61,069 bases of DNA from UBA1426 sp052034085 (GTDB lineage: Bacteria > Bacillota > Clostridia > Peptostreptococcales > Anaerovoracaceae): the NCBI GenBank assembly GCA_052034085.1, contig JBPOJA010000001.1, positions 1 through 61,069 of the forward strand, written 5' to 3'. Shown in pieces: positions 16,858 through 29,400 of this stretch (positions within the stretch are counted from its first letter, which is position 1; the number at the start of each line of letters is the position of its first letter). The position numbers and the translations under genes were made by a program. Below the pieces are notes generated by a model. That model was given only the letters and a program-made list of their open reading frames with translations, did no database searches and had not been told where the DNA came from.

Positions 16858-16885
16858 ATTATATCACACTAGTGAGGTAAAGCAA
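16858..16885 (-). promoter_or_regulatory. Promoter of the amino acid transporter operon
   Basis: On the minus strand TTGCTT (16885-16880), a 16-base spacer and a perfect TATAAT (16863-16858), with TGA directly before it as an extended -10. It is 33 bases before the start of the binding-protein gene. Confidence 0.65.
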
Positions 16886-16916
16886 GGGGATTTTACAAAA
16901 ATCTTTGGGATGAAAA

Positions 16917-16930
16917 TTAACAATTGTTAA
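16917..16930. promoter_or_regulatory. Palindromic operator-like site
   Basis: TTAACAATTGTTAA is a perfect 14-bp palindrome, 32 bases upstream of the -35 element of the amino acid transporter promoter and in the region shared with the divergent RCC1 protein gene. Its position suits an activator or a shared regulator; none is identified. Confidence 0.45.
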
Positions 16931-17088
16931 CCCATCATTAGACATTTGTGAATTACCTTCAATGCTTTAATTAGCTATCATATATACATAAATAATATTT
17001 GTTTTTATTTCTTTTTCTGCACTTCCAGTATAGTGAAAGTGCATGTTTGCATATTCATACAGCCAAGCCATTAAGGGAGGGAGCCCAT

Positions 17089-20000
17089 ATGAAAAAGGTG
17101 AATTATATCAAAGCAGTTGCATTTGTTTTGGCTTTACTCATGCTAGTTCCGCCTCTGACAGGCAGAGAGTCAGCTTATGCAGAAACACAAGACCCTTTGG
17201 AAGAACCTATGGTTGCAGTGGGAGACCAGCATACTTTGGTGCTTAAGACAGATGGTACAGTATTAGGTTGGGGGAATAATGGCAACGGCCAGTTGGGGAA
17301 TGGGACTACTAGTAGCTACTACACACCAAAGGAAGATCCTATAGGTGTAAATATTTTTGAAGTAAAGTACATAGCAACAGGAGATGGCACTTCATTTGCA
17401 ATTAAAAGAGATGGTAGTCTCTGGGCTTGGGGATTTAATAGTTATGGTCAACTTGGTCTTGGAGATGAGATTGATCGCAATCTACCAAATCAAGTAGAAA
17501 ACCTGCAAAATGTAATACAGGTGTCTGGAGATGTAGGTGGCTGGTTTACCGCAGCATTGCTAGAAGATGGGACTGTGTGGACATGGGGATTAAGTGATAA
17601 AGGACAGCATGGTATTGGCATAAAAGAAAAAAAAGAATTAACACCTGTTCAGGTTAAAACAAGCAGTACAGAATATTTAAACAACATAAAATCAATATCT
17701 ATTGGGTCGAGGCACTGTATTGCACTAGATAGGGACGGTTATGTATGGGCTTGGGGAAATAATTTTTCAGGTCAGTGTGGAATAGACGGTGCAAATAATG
17801 AAATATTGTATGCTACCAGAATTGAGACATTGGGGAATGGCAATGCAAAAGCAATTGCAGGAAATAACCACACAGTCGTTCTCAAGGAAAATGGAGATGT
17901 TTGGACTTTCGGAAGCAACAGTAACTATGAACTTGGTGGAGATAGAATTGGAAATCAAAATATTCCACAAAAACTTGCGGGAATTGATAACATTCAAGAT
18001 ATTGCAGCAGGAGGTGGATTTACCTCTATTAAGAAAGCAGACGGCACTGTCTGGTCAGTTGGATATAATAAATATGGAGTTTTTGGCACGGGAAATGCTA
18101 GGAGAATATCTCCTTATTTCAGTGAAGTTTTTGAAAAGTCAAATATTGAAGGAGAAGTAAATTATCTGATTGCTAGAGACCAGCAAATAGCGTATATACT
18201 TTCTGACAGCACTTTATGGATGAGCGGACGTAATGAATCATGTGAGATTGGCACTGGAGGCGACTCTTATTATATCGCTTATCCTTCTAAAGTACACGGG
18301 TTGAGATTCAATGATATACATAATGAGATTCAGTGTTATATTGTAAATTTTAATTTGGATGGGAAATCAGATTGGGATGGTGGGGGATCATTAAGGCAGC
18401 GGATTGAATCTGGAGAAAATGCTGTGCCGCCAAAAGTATATGGAAAAAGAGCCAATTCCCCACAAGATACTACAAGAAGATATATCCTTGTGAACTGGGA
18501 TGAATCTTATGAAAATATAAATGAAAATATTGAAATAACAGGCGAATATAAGATTTCGGGGATACAAACTGAAAGCGTCAGCGAAGGGTATTTAAATTCC
18601 CCTTACGAAGAGACAATTGAAGTTTTAGGGTCAGGAGAAATCACGCTTAGCTTACTAGAATGGATTTTTAATTGGGATATTGGAGAATGGGAAGATTTTT
18701 ATCTACCGCTTGGTTTAAATCTAGAGTTTGTCGGTGGAGAGTGGGAAATTACAGGGATTCCTGAAGAACTGGGAGAATTTAAATTCGGAATTGAAGCGAT
18801 TGATGTTTTTAATTATTCTCTTGGGACATTAACAAATAGAGATATAAAAGTGTTTTCACTTAAAATAAATGAATCTGAACCACCAAACAGAGCACCTGAA
18901 GTCGATAATCCAATAGCAGATATAACTGAAGGCACAGTGGGAGTAGAGCTTATAGTAGACCTTACAGATGTATTCAGCGACCCGGATGGAGACGAGTTGA
19001 TTCTTACAGCAGATAAGGGTGAGATAAGTGGAACAACCTGGAAATACACACCAGTATCAGCTGATGTGGGAAGTACGATAACAGTAAAGATAACAGCTAC
19101 AGACCCAGGCGGACTGAGTGCAGAAGATACCTTTACTATCACGGGAATTAAGACCTCCACCGAACCAGAACCTGACAACCATGCTCCTCAACTAATAGGA
19201 AGCATATCGGATATCACTGGAAAAGTAGATGAACTTAGTACAGTTGACTTTGGCGATGTGTTCTTTGATGAGGATGGGGATGATCTGGTGTTTACGCTAA
19301 CTAAGGGACCAGGGATTATAGACGGCACTCAGTGGTCTTATACTCCTGTAGAGGGAGATGAAAACAAAGAATATACCATTGAAATTACTGCTTCTGATGG
19401 GAAGGACGAAGCTACAACAAGCTTCAAACTTTTTGTTGAAGCCTCTGAAGATCCTGAAGAGCCACCGGTGACTCCTGACCCACCTGCTCCGGTGAAAAAG
19501 CCCATAGTTTACAATTATGTAAACTTCTCAGTTCTTGATGAAATGACCTACAAACCAGTGGCCGGCGCCCAAATTTTCATAAATGACGGCATCTATACTA
19601 CTGACAGCAAAGGTAACGTAAAAATAAGGGATATGGGCTCCAAACTGCGGGTTTACATAGTAACAAAAGAAGGTTATGACAAAATAAGCAGTTATGTCAG
19701 ATACCCATCCCAAAGCGATGCTGTCAAACAGGAAAACGTATATATAAAGCCCAAAACGGTAGAAGTATCGGAAAGACTCTTCTTAATTCATGAGGATAGC
19801 GTACACAAAACATGGGTTGTGCTTAGACTGGTTTATGGCGAATTTAATCGCTGGATTAAGCCGGACGATTTCATGTTAGGAAATGGGGCAGATGGCTACA
19901 GGATAGATGAAGTTCAGTTCGTAGATGAAAGAGTGGCCATGATAGGTCTGGAAGCCCAACTGGGTTCGTCGCCCCCGACGGAGGACATGAAGATTTTGGC

Positions 20001-20412
20001 CAGAGCCTCTGCCTTTACATCCAAAAAATCCATTCCATCTTTAACGGCCATGGGAGACGTCAGGATAATTCCTTCTGTAGGAGGCAAGGCTCAAAATACT
20101 ATTACCCTTTCTACGTCAGAGTTGGTAAGGGCTCTAATCCCTGTTAGACCGACTTTAAATAGTTTTTCGTATGATTTAAATAAGGACAGTTTTACATTAG
20201 GTGGCAGGGCAGAAGGAATCAGCATAAGCCAGGCAGCATTTTTCAATTTGGATACAGCTTATATAACAATTGCCAAAGATCCGGATGCAATGATCTATCC
20301 GGGCAGACTTACAGTGTTCGCAAATCCTGGTGCTTTTGTGGATTTCATGCCCGGGACAAGAGACATGTCGGTATTAAATTTGAATATCACAGAAGAAAAC
20401 TTGCATAAATAG
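17089..20412 (+). CDS. Large secreted RCC1-repeat and Ig-like domain protein
   Basis: Secreted protein of 1107 residues with signal MKKVNYIKAVAFVLALLMLV and cleavage near AYAE. Residues about 37-425 contain RCC1-type repeats (TDGTVLGWGNNGNGQLGNGT, RDGSLWAWGFNSYGQLGLGD and others), which fold as a beta-propeller. At about 601-690 and 700-785 are two cadherin/Ig-like repeats (APEVDNPIADITEGTVG, FSDPDGDEL and DEDGDDLVF calcium-type turns). A Pro-rich linker and a carboxypeptidase-regulatory-like fold (about 804-880, VAGAQIFINDGIYTTDSKGN) follow, then a C-terminal domain I do not recognise. No SLH or sortase signal is seen. ATG 17089 follows AGGGAGGGAG. Only 17 bases separate it from the 3041-residue gene, so the two are surely cotranscribed and may act together on the surface. 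Confidence 0.88.
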   Translation: MKKVNYIKAVAFVLALLMLVPPLTGRESAYAETQDPLEEPMVAVGDQHTLVLKTDGTVLGWGNNGNGQLGNGTTSSYYTPKEDPIGVNIFEVKYIATGDGTSFAIKRDGSLWAWGFNSYGQLGLGDEIDRNLPNQVENLQNVIQVSGDVGGWFTAALLEDGTVWTWGLSDKGQHGIGIKEKKELTPVQVKTSSTEYLNNIKSISIGSRHCIALDRDGYVWAWGNNFSGQCGIDGANNEILYATRIETLGNGNAKAIAGNNHTVVLKENGDVWTFGSNSNYELGGDRIGNQNIPQKLAGIDNIQDIAAGGGFTSIKKADGTVWSVGYNKYGVFGTGNARRISPYFSEVFEKSNIEGEVNYLIARDQQIAYILSDSTLWMSGRNESCEIGTGGDSYYIAYPSKVHGLRFNDIHNEIQCYIVNFNLDGKSDWDGGGSLRQRIESGENAVPPKVYGKRANSPQDTTRRYILVNWDESYENINENIEITGEYKISGIQTESVSEGYLNSPYEETIEVLGSGEITLSLLEWIFNWDIGEWEDFYLPLGLNLEFVGGEWEITGIPEELGEFKFGIEAIDVFNYSLGTLTNRDIKVFSLKINESEPPNRAPEVDNPIADITEGTVGVELIVDLTDVFSDPDGDELILTADKGEISGTTWKYTPVSADVGSTITVKITATDPGGLSAEDTFTITGIKTSTEPEPDNHAPQLIGSISDITGKVDELSTVDFGDVFFDEDGDDLVFTLTKGPGIIDGTQWSYTPVEGDENKEYTIEITASDGKDEATTSFKLFVEASEDPEEPPVTPDPPAPVKKPIVYNYVNFSVLDEMTYKPVAGAQIFINDGIYTTDSKGNVKIRDMGSKLRVYIVTKEGYDKISSYVRYPSQSDAVKQENVYIKPKTVEVSERLFLIHEDSVHKTWVVLRLVYGEFNRWIKPDDFMLGNGADGYRIDEVQFVDERVAMIGLEAQLGSSPPTEDMKILARASAFTSKKSIPSLTAMGDVRIIPSVGGKAQNTITLSTSELVRALIPVRPTLNSFSYDLNKDSFTLGGRAEGISISQAAFFNLDTAYITIAKDPDAMIYPGRLTVFANPGAFVDFMPGTRDMSVLNLNITEENLHK

Positions 20413-20429
20413 GCAAAGGAGGTCGCAAA

Positions 20430-23400
20430 ATGATGTTTTACTACAACAAATTATCAAGGAAGCTAATGGCATCAGCTGTTTCAGTAATGCTTCTTATCGG
20501 CAATATGCAACCGGCTTTTGCCTTACTGGATGACAGGGAGCATGGCGAACAGAGCGCTTTTTTTGGAGCACTGTCTGAAGCTGCTGAAGAGAGTAGCCTT
20601 GAAATACTGGCCGAAAAAGGCCTGATTGAAAGGAATTACCTATTAAAGCAGGAAATCCTCGATCAGGCAGGAGAGTATGAATCCGCAAGCTTTGCTGCGA
20701 AGCTTGAAAGGCTTATGGCAGGAGTCCCGGGGCAGGGAGACGATTTATTTGCAAGCATAGAAGGCCTCAGCAAAATCAGAAACATTCTTCTGGAAAGCAG
20801 CAAAGAAGATAACATATTCTCCGTGCCTGCCGACATTGGAGCCGTGGAATATGTGGAAAGCAGGCTACTCGCCGCAATGGACGAAAGTTCACTCATCAAA
20901 ACCCGTTACGATTTTCTGGTGGAAGACATTACCCTAATAATCGAGGATCTGAAGCTAAGAAATATAGTGGAGGTCAATCCCAATGCAATAACCAAGATGA
21001 TGGCCACCTGGACCAAGGACAACAAAGTGATATTGCGCTGGCAACCCGAAGGAACCTGGATTCCAGCGGACGGCTACAATCTCTACAGAATCATTGGCAA
21101 AAAGGCCAGCCTGCTGGCCACAGGCTTGGGGGCAGAGGGAAGCTATGAAACTGTCACGGAAAAGGATGAGGCATTTGGGGATCTTCTTGAATCCGCAAAA
21201 TTCAGGAGAGATAAATTTAAGGAATTTGGATTGCGCAATGAAGATGATTTAAACCGTAAATTGTACACGGAAGATTTGAAAGTTCAAGGGATGAATATTA
21301 TTCGCAGTCATGAGTACTATGAGGAATATAAGCATGAGGAATTGACCCTAAAGGTTGGAGATAAATACGAATCAGAAGATCTCAGAAAAGATGCTGTCTT
21401 ATCGGGAAGATCTGTCAAGGAGAAACTTGCCCAGTCAAGGCTGGCAGAAGAACTAAATAATTCTGATTCCCCGGAAATCCCGGTGGCCCCGGAAGAAGAG
21501 GCTCTGGAAGAAATCAGAATGGCCAGATCCATGGTTAAGGCCCAGGCCAATTACGACCTTGAGTTTGCGGAATCAACCGGCATGGCCTTCACGGACAATT
21601 TAAAAGGAGTGGTTACCAGTGCTTCTGAGGAAGTATCATATGTACTGCTTCCCGTGGCAGGCCGGACAAAAGCATACGATCTTGGAACACTGGGAAACAG
21701 AATCTATCGTTATAACAGGGAATGGGGTCTGGTCAAAGATCCATCTTACAGGAAAGACGGGTCATATAATCCTAAGGCCGATGAAAATCTTATAGTGGCA
21801 GTAGCCGATATTGGAAAGGAATTTCTGCCTGAGGCGCCATCCGCCCTGGAAGGATTCGGGCTCAACAACCAGGTCAGCCTGCGCTGGGATGTTCCTGAAA
21901 ACCCCAGGCAAAAAGGAATGATTTCCGGCTATAATGTGTATCGCCAGGAAGGTAAAAATCCGGAATTTATCCTGCTCAACGAATCGCCGGTCACAGTGCC
22001 TTTTGTGACCATGCAAAAAGGAGAGTTGTCAGGAACCTTTGAAAGTCCCATATTTTATGTGGATGAAACGGCGGTCAACGGTGGCGAGTATAATTATAAA
22101 GTTGAAAGCGTGGATATTTTCGGAAGAAAATCCGGACTGTCGGATGCTTTCTTAAATGTAAGGGTAATAAAAACCGAACTGCCTTTTGCACCACTGGTTG
22201 AAAGTCCATATCTGTCTCTATATTCAAAAGGTGATGACATACCCAGATGGCTCGAAGAAGCTGCCAAACGCATAAAAGAACCTTCGGTGCTTGTTCCTGT
22301 ATCTGCTGTGTCCATGGACGGGATTAGCAGCGATGATGCGGTTTTATTTAACATTTACAGAAGCAGTGCTTTTGGAAAAGGAGACTATGACGAGCCGGTT
22401 AAAATAGCAACGGTCAATGCCCTGAACAAAGTGGAAAGAACTGTGGATGTGATCAAAAGGCAGAAGGGGGAGAGATTTCTTGCTCAGGAGAAAGTTCCCG
22501 GAATCTTCTACGCAGACAGCAATATTTCACCCGGTTACAATTATCGTTACTGGGTCAGCGCCGTGGACTCCTGGAACAATGAAAGTTCCTGGTCCATGCC
22601 AGTTTCCATAGCATATGAAAGCGACGCCGCACCGGGGTCAGTGAAAAGTGCCAGCGCCAAACTGGGGAAGAATCCAAGACCGAGTGCAACTGAATATTTA
22701 CCGGGCTTTGGAGAAGCCAGGATTATATCTGCCGACAGGGACAGGGAGTTCAAACGACTGATTTCCGGTGCGGAAGCCAGCCTTGAACTGCAACCAGTAG
22801 GACCTCTTTCGGGGAATATGTCTCTGCAGACACCATCAAATCTGATAGGAAGTCTGGGCCTCTCGGGCGCTTCCGGATCAGGCGCCCAAAATTACCAGAC
22901 AGCTTCAAATACAAATATACTAAACGGTAATTTCAATATTGGCACCGATGATGCCAGCCTGATTCAGTCCATCAAGGATTTCAGCGATTATGGTGTTTCG
23001 CTGACTGAGACCACGGTTCGTGAAAAAGATGAGTTGCCCAAAATTTTGAAAAACGGCTATTTGAACCTGCCCGAACCTGAGCAAATACAGCATATTCTCG
23101 CCTACAATAACAGCGATTTTCAAAGCGATGGCAGACTAGAACTTGAGTGGTATGAATATACCGGGCAAAACCTGAAGTGCTATGTGATCTATAGAGGACT
23201 AGTGCAAAACAAGAGCCTGGATGAACTGAACGCAATGGATAAAGCTGCCGTCCTTCAATCCATAGGCAAATATGATCTTGTGGCAGGCGAAGATAAAAAA
23301 ATTACAGATACCAAATATTCAGATAAGCCACCGGCACTTGGGTCAAAAGATATGTACGTATACCTTATCGTTGCCATGCCGGAAGATCCTGAAAAAATAG

Positions 23401-26400
23401 TGGCCTATAGCGGTGTTAAAGATACAGATACAGACAATGCCTACGGGGCATGGGTCAGGCTGAACTGGGGCCGGCCTGACAACGGAGAAATCGTCGAGCA
23501 TTACAGGATTTATAAAGCAGAGGTTGAGTCTTTGTCGGGTCTCAACATGACAAATTATGGCAGTCTCAACTATACTATGTTAAAAGACAGGATAAAATAC
23601 ACTTTCTTTGCCGATGGAGTTGAGCAATCCATTTCTCACAGCTATGTGTACAAAATCGTTCCCGTCAGCCTATGGGGCGTTGAAGGTACTCCTGTTTACA
23701 TTCCGATACGAGTGCCTTCAACCATTCCTCCCGCAGAGCCGGAGATGCTTCTGCCCAATTCAAGGCCAGGTTCTGTTGAAGTTCGTTTTACCGCTGTGGC
23801 GGGGGCAACCAAATATAATATTTACAGAACCAGAGTCAAAAAGCCCAGCCTTGAAGAACTGCAGGAACTTGGAGTCGCCAACAACACTGTAAACAGCACA
23901 CTGGGGGAAGTGTCCGATGTACTGTCGCCTGGAAGGGTTTTCTACAATCTGGTTCAAGGCCCGGTCTTTCAAAATCCACCGGCCACAACATTTAATATGC
24001 CCGGTTTCCAGCTTATGGCAAGTTTGCCATTGGGCAATAATCGCAATCAGTTTGATGTTCCCCCGGCATTCTTTGATGATTACAGAAGGGAAATGCTTGG
24101 GCCCCTGGGGCAGAATACCATGGATAATTTCAGGCGGAAAATGGATGGATCAAGCAATGTGCTTACCATGACAAAGTTGCCTGCCACAGCAAATGCCGCC
24201 AATCTTGACAAGGGAAGCCTGCTGAAATATGCTTCTGTTTACGATGCGCTGGAGTTGACTCAGGATGTGAGTCAGATGTCCCTTGGCCTGAAAAGAGATA
24301 TAGTAGGGCAAGTAATTAAGGATTACGGTATTTTATCCGTCTTACGTTACAACGAACTTAACCCTGAACTGGCAGCCACCATCGACTGGATTAAGGTGGG
24401 AACTCTGGAAGCGACCTCTTCCATGGCACCGGGTGAAGCCCTGGAATATACAGACAATACGGCCATATTTGGGGAGCAATACCTTTATACCGTATCAGCT
24501 TCCAACGAAGATCTGGAGTCCACAAGACCTGAGCCCATTGAGGCCACCTGCCTTAAGGGAGAACCTTTCCCTGAACCGCCAAATCTGAAAGTTGCGGGCG
24601 AGTATATCCGCAACGAAAATAATCATATGGTATGGGTAAACCGTTTAAGCTGGGATCCGGTTAGCTACCGTCATTTCAGCCAGGAAGAACTGGAAAGGGA
24701 CTGGATTGCGGGCTACATTGTTTACAGAAGCAACAAAGCAGAAGGACCATACCACCAGATCAGCGGCATCATAAGCAAAACCGCATTTGATGACGCCACG
24801 GCAAGCCCGTACCAGCCCTATTATTACAGAGTCAAAACTGTTGATACTGCAGGCTTTATTACCCGTTTTGACAGCCCGGGCGGGAAATATGCGCCGCCTG
24901 AGCAGGAAGCACTTAAAATAGTCAGGAATGTTGAAGGCATTCAGGCTCCAGGCGTAAAAATAGAAGGCGTTGAAAAGGCAAATATCAAGGGAATTGATAA
25001 CATACGCAATACCCTTAACGAAAGCAGATATGACGACCTATATGATGGAAACTTTTATGATTTTGTTTCATATCTGAAGACAAGCAATGCGACCAGCATT
25101 ACTTTTGACGCGCCTTATCCCAATAAATATGTAATTGAAGATATCAACCTTAATGAACTTGCACTGGATAAAAATGTGGACCATGAGGATTTTTACCTAG
25201 CTCTCTTTGGCCACGGCAACCTGACCCTGGGACCCACAAAAACCAAGATTCCTGTTAATTTCGTAATAAGGAACCTTATATATCAGAACAGGGGCACCGG
25301 AAATCATCCATACTGGATTTATGATGCAGAAATACGCCTGGACAGCTCATGGTATCTGCAGCCTGATACAGGTATTAAATTTGATTTTGTCAATATCGAT
25401 GTATTAAGCAACAGACAGATCGTTGGTGACGGTTTACCGGGGCATAGCCACATGGAAACAGTAATTAAACTTTATCCTCAGGTCAGCGGCAGTTATTCTT
25501 TCGATGGGAATTTTGCTGGAGATACAGATGTGATGGTATTCAGCAATGCACACCTGAGCCATGAGGGAATAATTACGATTGATCGTCCTCCGGTGCTTCG
25601 CTGGAACAATCTTATGTTCTATAACATGGAAAATATTAAACTTGACATAAACTCCATGAATAAAAATTCAAATGTAAACACCATGGCCTCAGGATTCCCA
25701 ATAACCCTTAACAACGGACTTGCCGAAAGCTCCATGAATTCGGCAACAATAGATAATCAGGGGCTGCTGTTTGATTTCACAAGCATAGGGCTTATACCGG
25801 GAAGGGGCAATACAGTCTTTTGCCCAAATAGAAGAGAGTTCCAGAAGCAGGCCATCGGCAATCTTCTGCCGGGGGTAAATGTTGATTTAAACGGCAATCT
25901 GTCGGGAATTTATGGGACTTTGACAGGTCAAAGCAACTCATATATCCAGCTTGCAGCCCCCATAGGTCTGTCAGTGCAGATGACCACCGGAAAACTTGTC
26001 CTGGGTGGCCAGGACACTATACAGAGTGCCGGCAAACTGAATGGTAAAGTCATATTGCCTTTCTTTGAGGCACCCGCTGATTTGGCTGATGGTGTAGATT
26101 TGCCCAGAAAATCAACAGCAGGTCAGGCCGCCGGCAACGATCTGCTCCTGTCGCTTTTCCAGGGCACGGGTCAGGATGCCGATGTAGTGCTGAACACTAC
26201 CATACTAAATCTGTTTGATGAGGCCATCAAAGGCAAAATGGTGGTCATGGACGGCAGAACATACGGACTCAGCAAGATTCCCTTTGCCTTGAGTAGCTGG
26301 GGTGGCGATGAGATATTACTCAATGAAAAACATCTGAATCCTGTCCTGGTGGGAAATTATGATATAAGGGGAGCTGTGGCAGATCTTGGCGGGGCAGAAA

Positions 26401-29400
26401 ATCAAACCATAGATGGTAAAAGGCTATATGATGTACAGGAACTGACTTTGCTGGTAGAGCAAAGCTTCGTGGTCAGGTCCGGGAATATAGGTGTGGACCT
26501 TTCAGAAACCAAACGCCTGCCTGACTTGCCCACCGACAAGTGGTATTCAAGGGATGACTGGAAGGGCATTATCCTCAACGAGGGTTCCATCAGCCTGTCC
26601 AGGAGCATACTGGTTGCAAAGGAAAAAGAAGTGGGCGAGGGCAATGCCTCAATCACTTTCAGCCTGGCTCCAAGAGAAATGATTTATGACAGGAATGGTT
26701 TTTATTATTACAATAAGATAGATGCCGAAGGAGACCCCATACCGGTTTCATTCGGCGAACATTTCGGAGGCTTTGAGGATGCTACCTTGTCTTACTGTGA
26801 AGTGGAGATGTACGCCAACCAGTTTGACCTTTGGATAGCTGGAACAGTCAAAGTACCTGCCCTTGGTAACCACAGCCTGGATTACATTATGGAAAAGGAT
26901 GAAGAGGGTGGTGCCATAAGGGCCTACATTATGCCCAAACAGTTGAAGCTGGCAGAGCCCAGGTCCTGGGGCACCGGCAGAACAATAGATCCGGTAGTGC
27001 TCAATGTTTACGGAGGGTTTTTCAACAGAAAAGGTGCGAATATCGAAGGAACACTGAGCCTCAATTTCCCGGGACAGCTGGAGGAAAACCTCAATTTCTG
27101 TGAGCTGGTAATACCCTACGTGGTCCAGGAAATGAATGTAAAGAGAGAAGATCTTGCAGCAGGCGAATTCCTGAAAAAAGGCACGGCTCAGTTTGAGACT
27201 CCCTATCGGACAACATTTAACGGCTATCCGACAGAGTTGAGGGCTATCGACCTTTACGCAAAATATGATGAAAAAACTCAAAAACACATCATGGGTCTTT
27301 ATCTGTCGGGGAGTTCTTCTCTTGCCGGAAATATGGAAATGCCTGTTAACAACAATGCCCGCTACTACATAGACGATATTAACGGAGATGCTGAAATTGA
27401 TCTGGATGAATGCATCGTAGATGTGGTTATTCCCTTCGGAGGCGGAGGAGGACTTATGGCGGGGCAGGTGAAACCTGCGGGGGATAAACAGCGTGAAGAA
27501 AAACAGTTAAGCAAGCTTGCAGGTAAGGACAGTGAGACATACAAGGCCTTGAAGGAGGCTCAGGAGGCAAATAAAGAAGCCCTGGAGATGGCCGGAAAAG
27601 CCAACGAAATCAAAGATAAAATAGACAAACTCATTGCAAAAATCAATAAATCATTAAGCGACATGGATGGTTTTAATGATGAGATCGAAGCTGAGATAAA
27701 AGCTCAGCTTATCGCCTCCGTTGAGAAAACCAAGAGCCAGAGATTGGCGGCCAAGGCAATGATCCTAAACAATACCAGATTTGGAATAGACCTGGCCAAT
27801 ACCGGCATAGATGAAGTAAATAAAAATATCAACGATCTCAATGTATACATCAACGAGTATGCTGACATAAAACCGGAAAGACGGGCTGAGTTTGAAAAAG
27901 GCATTATTCCCAAAGCCTACAGGATGGATAAAAAGAGTATCATGGACCAGGTTGACAGCTTTACAACATCAATACTGGACAATGATGAGATCAATCAGTT
28001 GACAGCAGCGGTTATAGCACAGATAAATGGATTTAAGCTGGATTTGTTCAAAGGAGCAGATTTGAGCGAGTATCAGATTCCGATTACCACAGATGATCTT
28101 TACATAACAGCCGTCCTGGGACCGGCCAGCGAAGTTCTGGCAGAGTCGCAAAAACGCCTGGACGAGGTGATGGAATATTATGATCAGGCAAACGGCTATA
28201 TAGACCAGCTTGATAAATATATTGATGGAAAGGCTTATCCCGCATTTACCATAGGCGAAAACGGTATAGTCGAGTTCAATCCATCAAATGATGCTTTTTG
28301 CGCCACACTGTTGAAAGAAACCAACCTTCTGGAAGGCACTGATGTGCATGTAGAAGGGCGCATGGGTTGGTATGAAAAATCTAAAAATACAACCTCTGCA
28401 GAGATAGATCCTGATCTTTTCTTCTATGCCTTTGCTGTCGCTTATCTGCCTAAAGCCGGTGAAGAAGGGAAGACCAAGGGTATTTCCATGGGTTCAATGG
28501 AACTCCACAATCTGGTGGGCATGACGGCATATAACTTCATACCTCCCTACAGTCAGGGAAGCGGATATACAATTGGAACAGGCATGGCAATGCTGGCATC
28601 TATAGCGAATCTGCAGATTGATATGCAAAATAAGGGAGACCATTTCTTTGCAGTCAGTGCTGACATGTACATTAATTCATCTATGGCCAAACATCAATTC
28701 GCCATAAAGGACATGATGCTGTTTGTGGATTCAAAAGGTTCATTCCAGATATCAGGACGAATGTTTGGTCCTTCCGAAATAACTATGCTAAGCAAATCAG
28801 GCCCCAATAACAGCACCACTTTGTATGGTTCTGCCAGGCTTACTTATAATGCAGTTCATGAGGCTTTCGAGTTCCGCGGTACCCTCAATGATTTCAAACT
28901 GGCTTGGGGCTTTAAGCTAGCCGGCACTCTGGGGTTCGACTGGGGCCCCGATTACTGGATGCTCTATCTTGGTTATCCTGAGACACTTAAGCTTACTTAC
29001 GAACCCTGGGGGCTCACAGGTGGTTTCGGCTTGAGCCTGGGTGTAAATCCGGTTACTAAAAACGGGGTCATAAAAGTTAAACTCGATATGAGTTATAAAG
29101 ATGAGTTCGATATAGGCATAGTATATGCCGGTGTATCGGCCTATGCCATGGTTCTCATTGGCTATGGCCCATGGAATATGCTTGATGGTGAGGATGAACT
29201 CAGGTGGTTTAACGGAGGGATGGCCTTTGAAGGCTTTGCTGCGGGAGGCCGGCTGGGGGGGCAGGTAGTGGGAGGCATAAAACTTCCCGGGAACAGAAAG
29301 TTTGATATCATAAGATTGTCCGTGGATAGTCAGCTCTTCGTGGTAAATCCCAGAGAGGATTACACTTACCTCAAGGATGAAACTGGTTATTATTACTACA

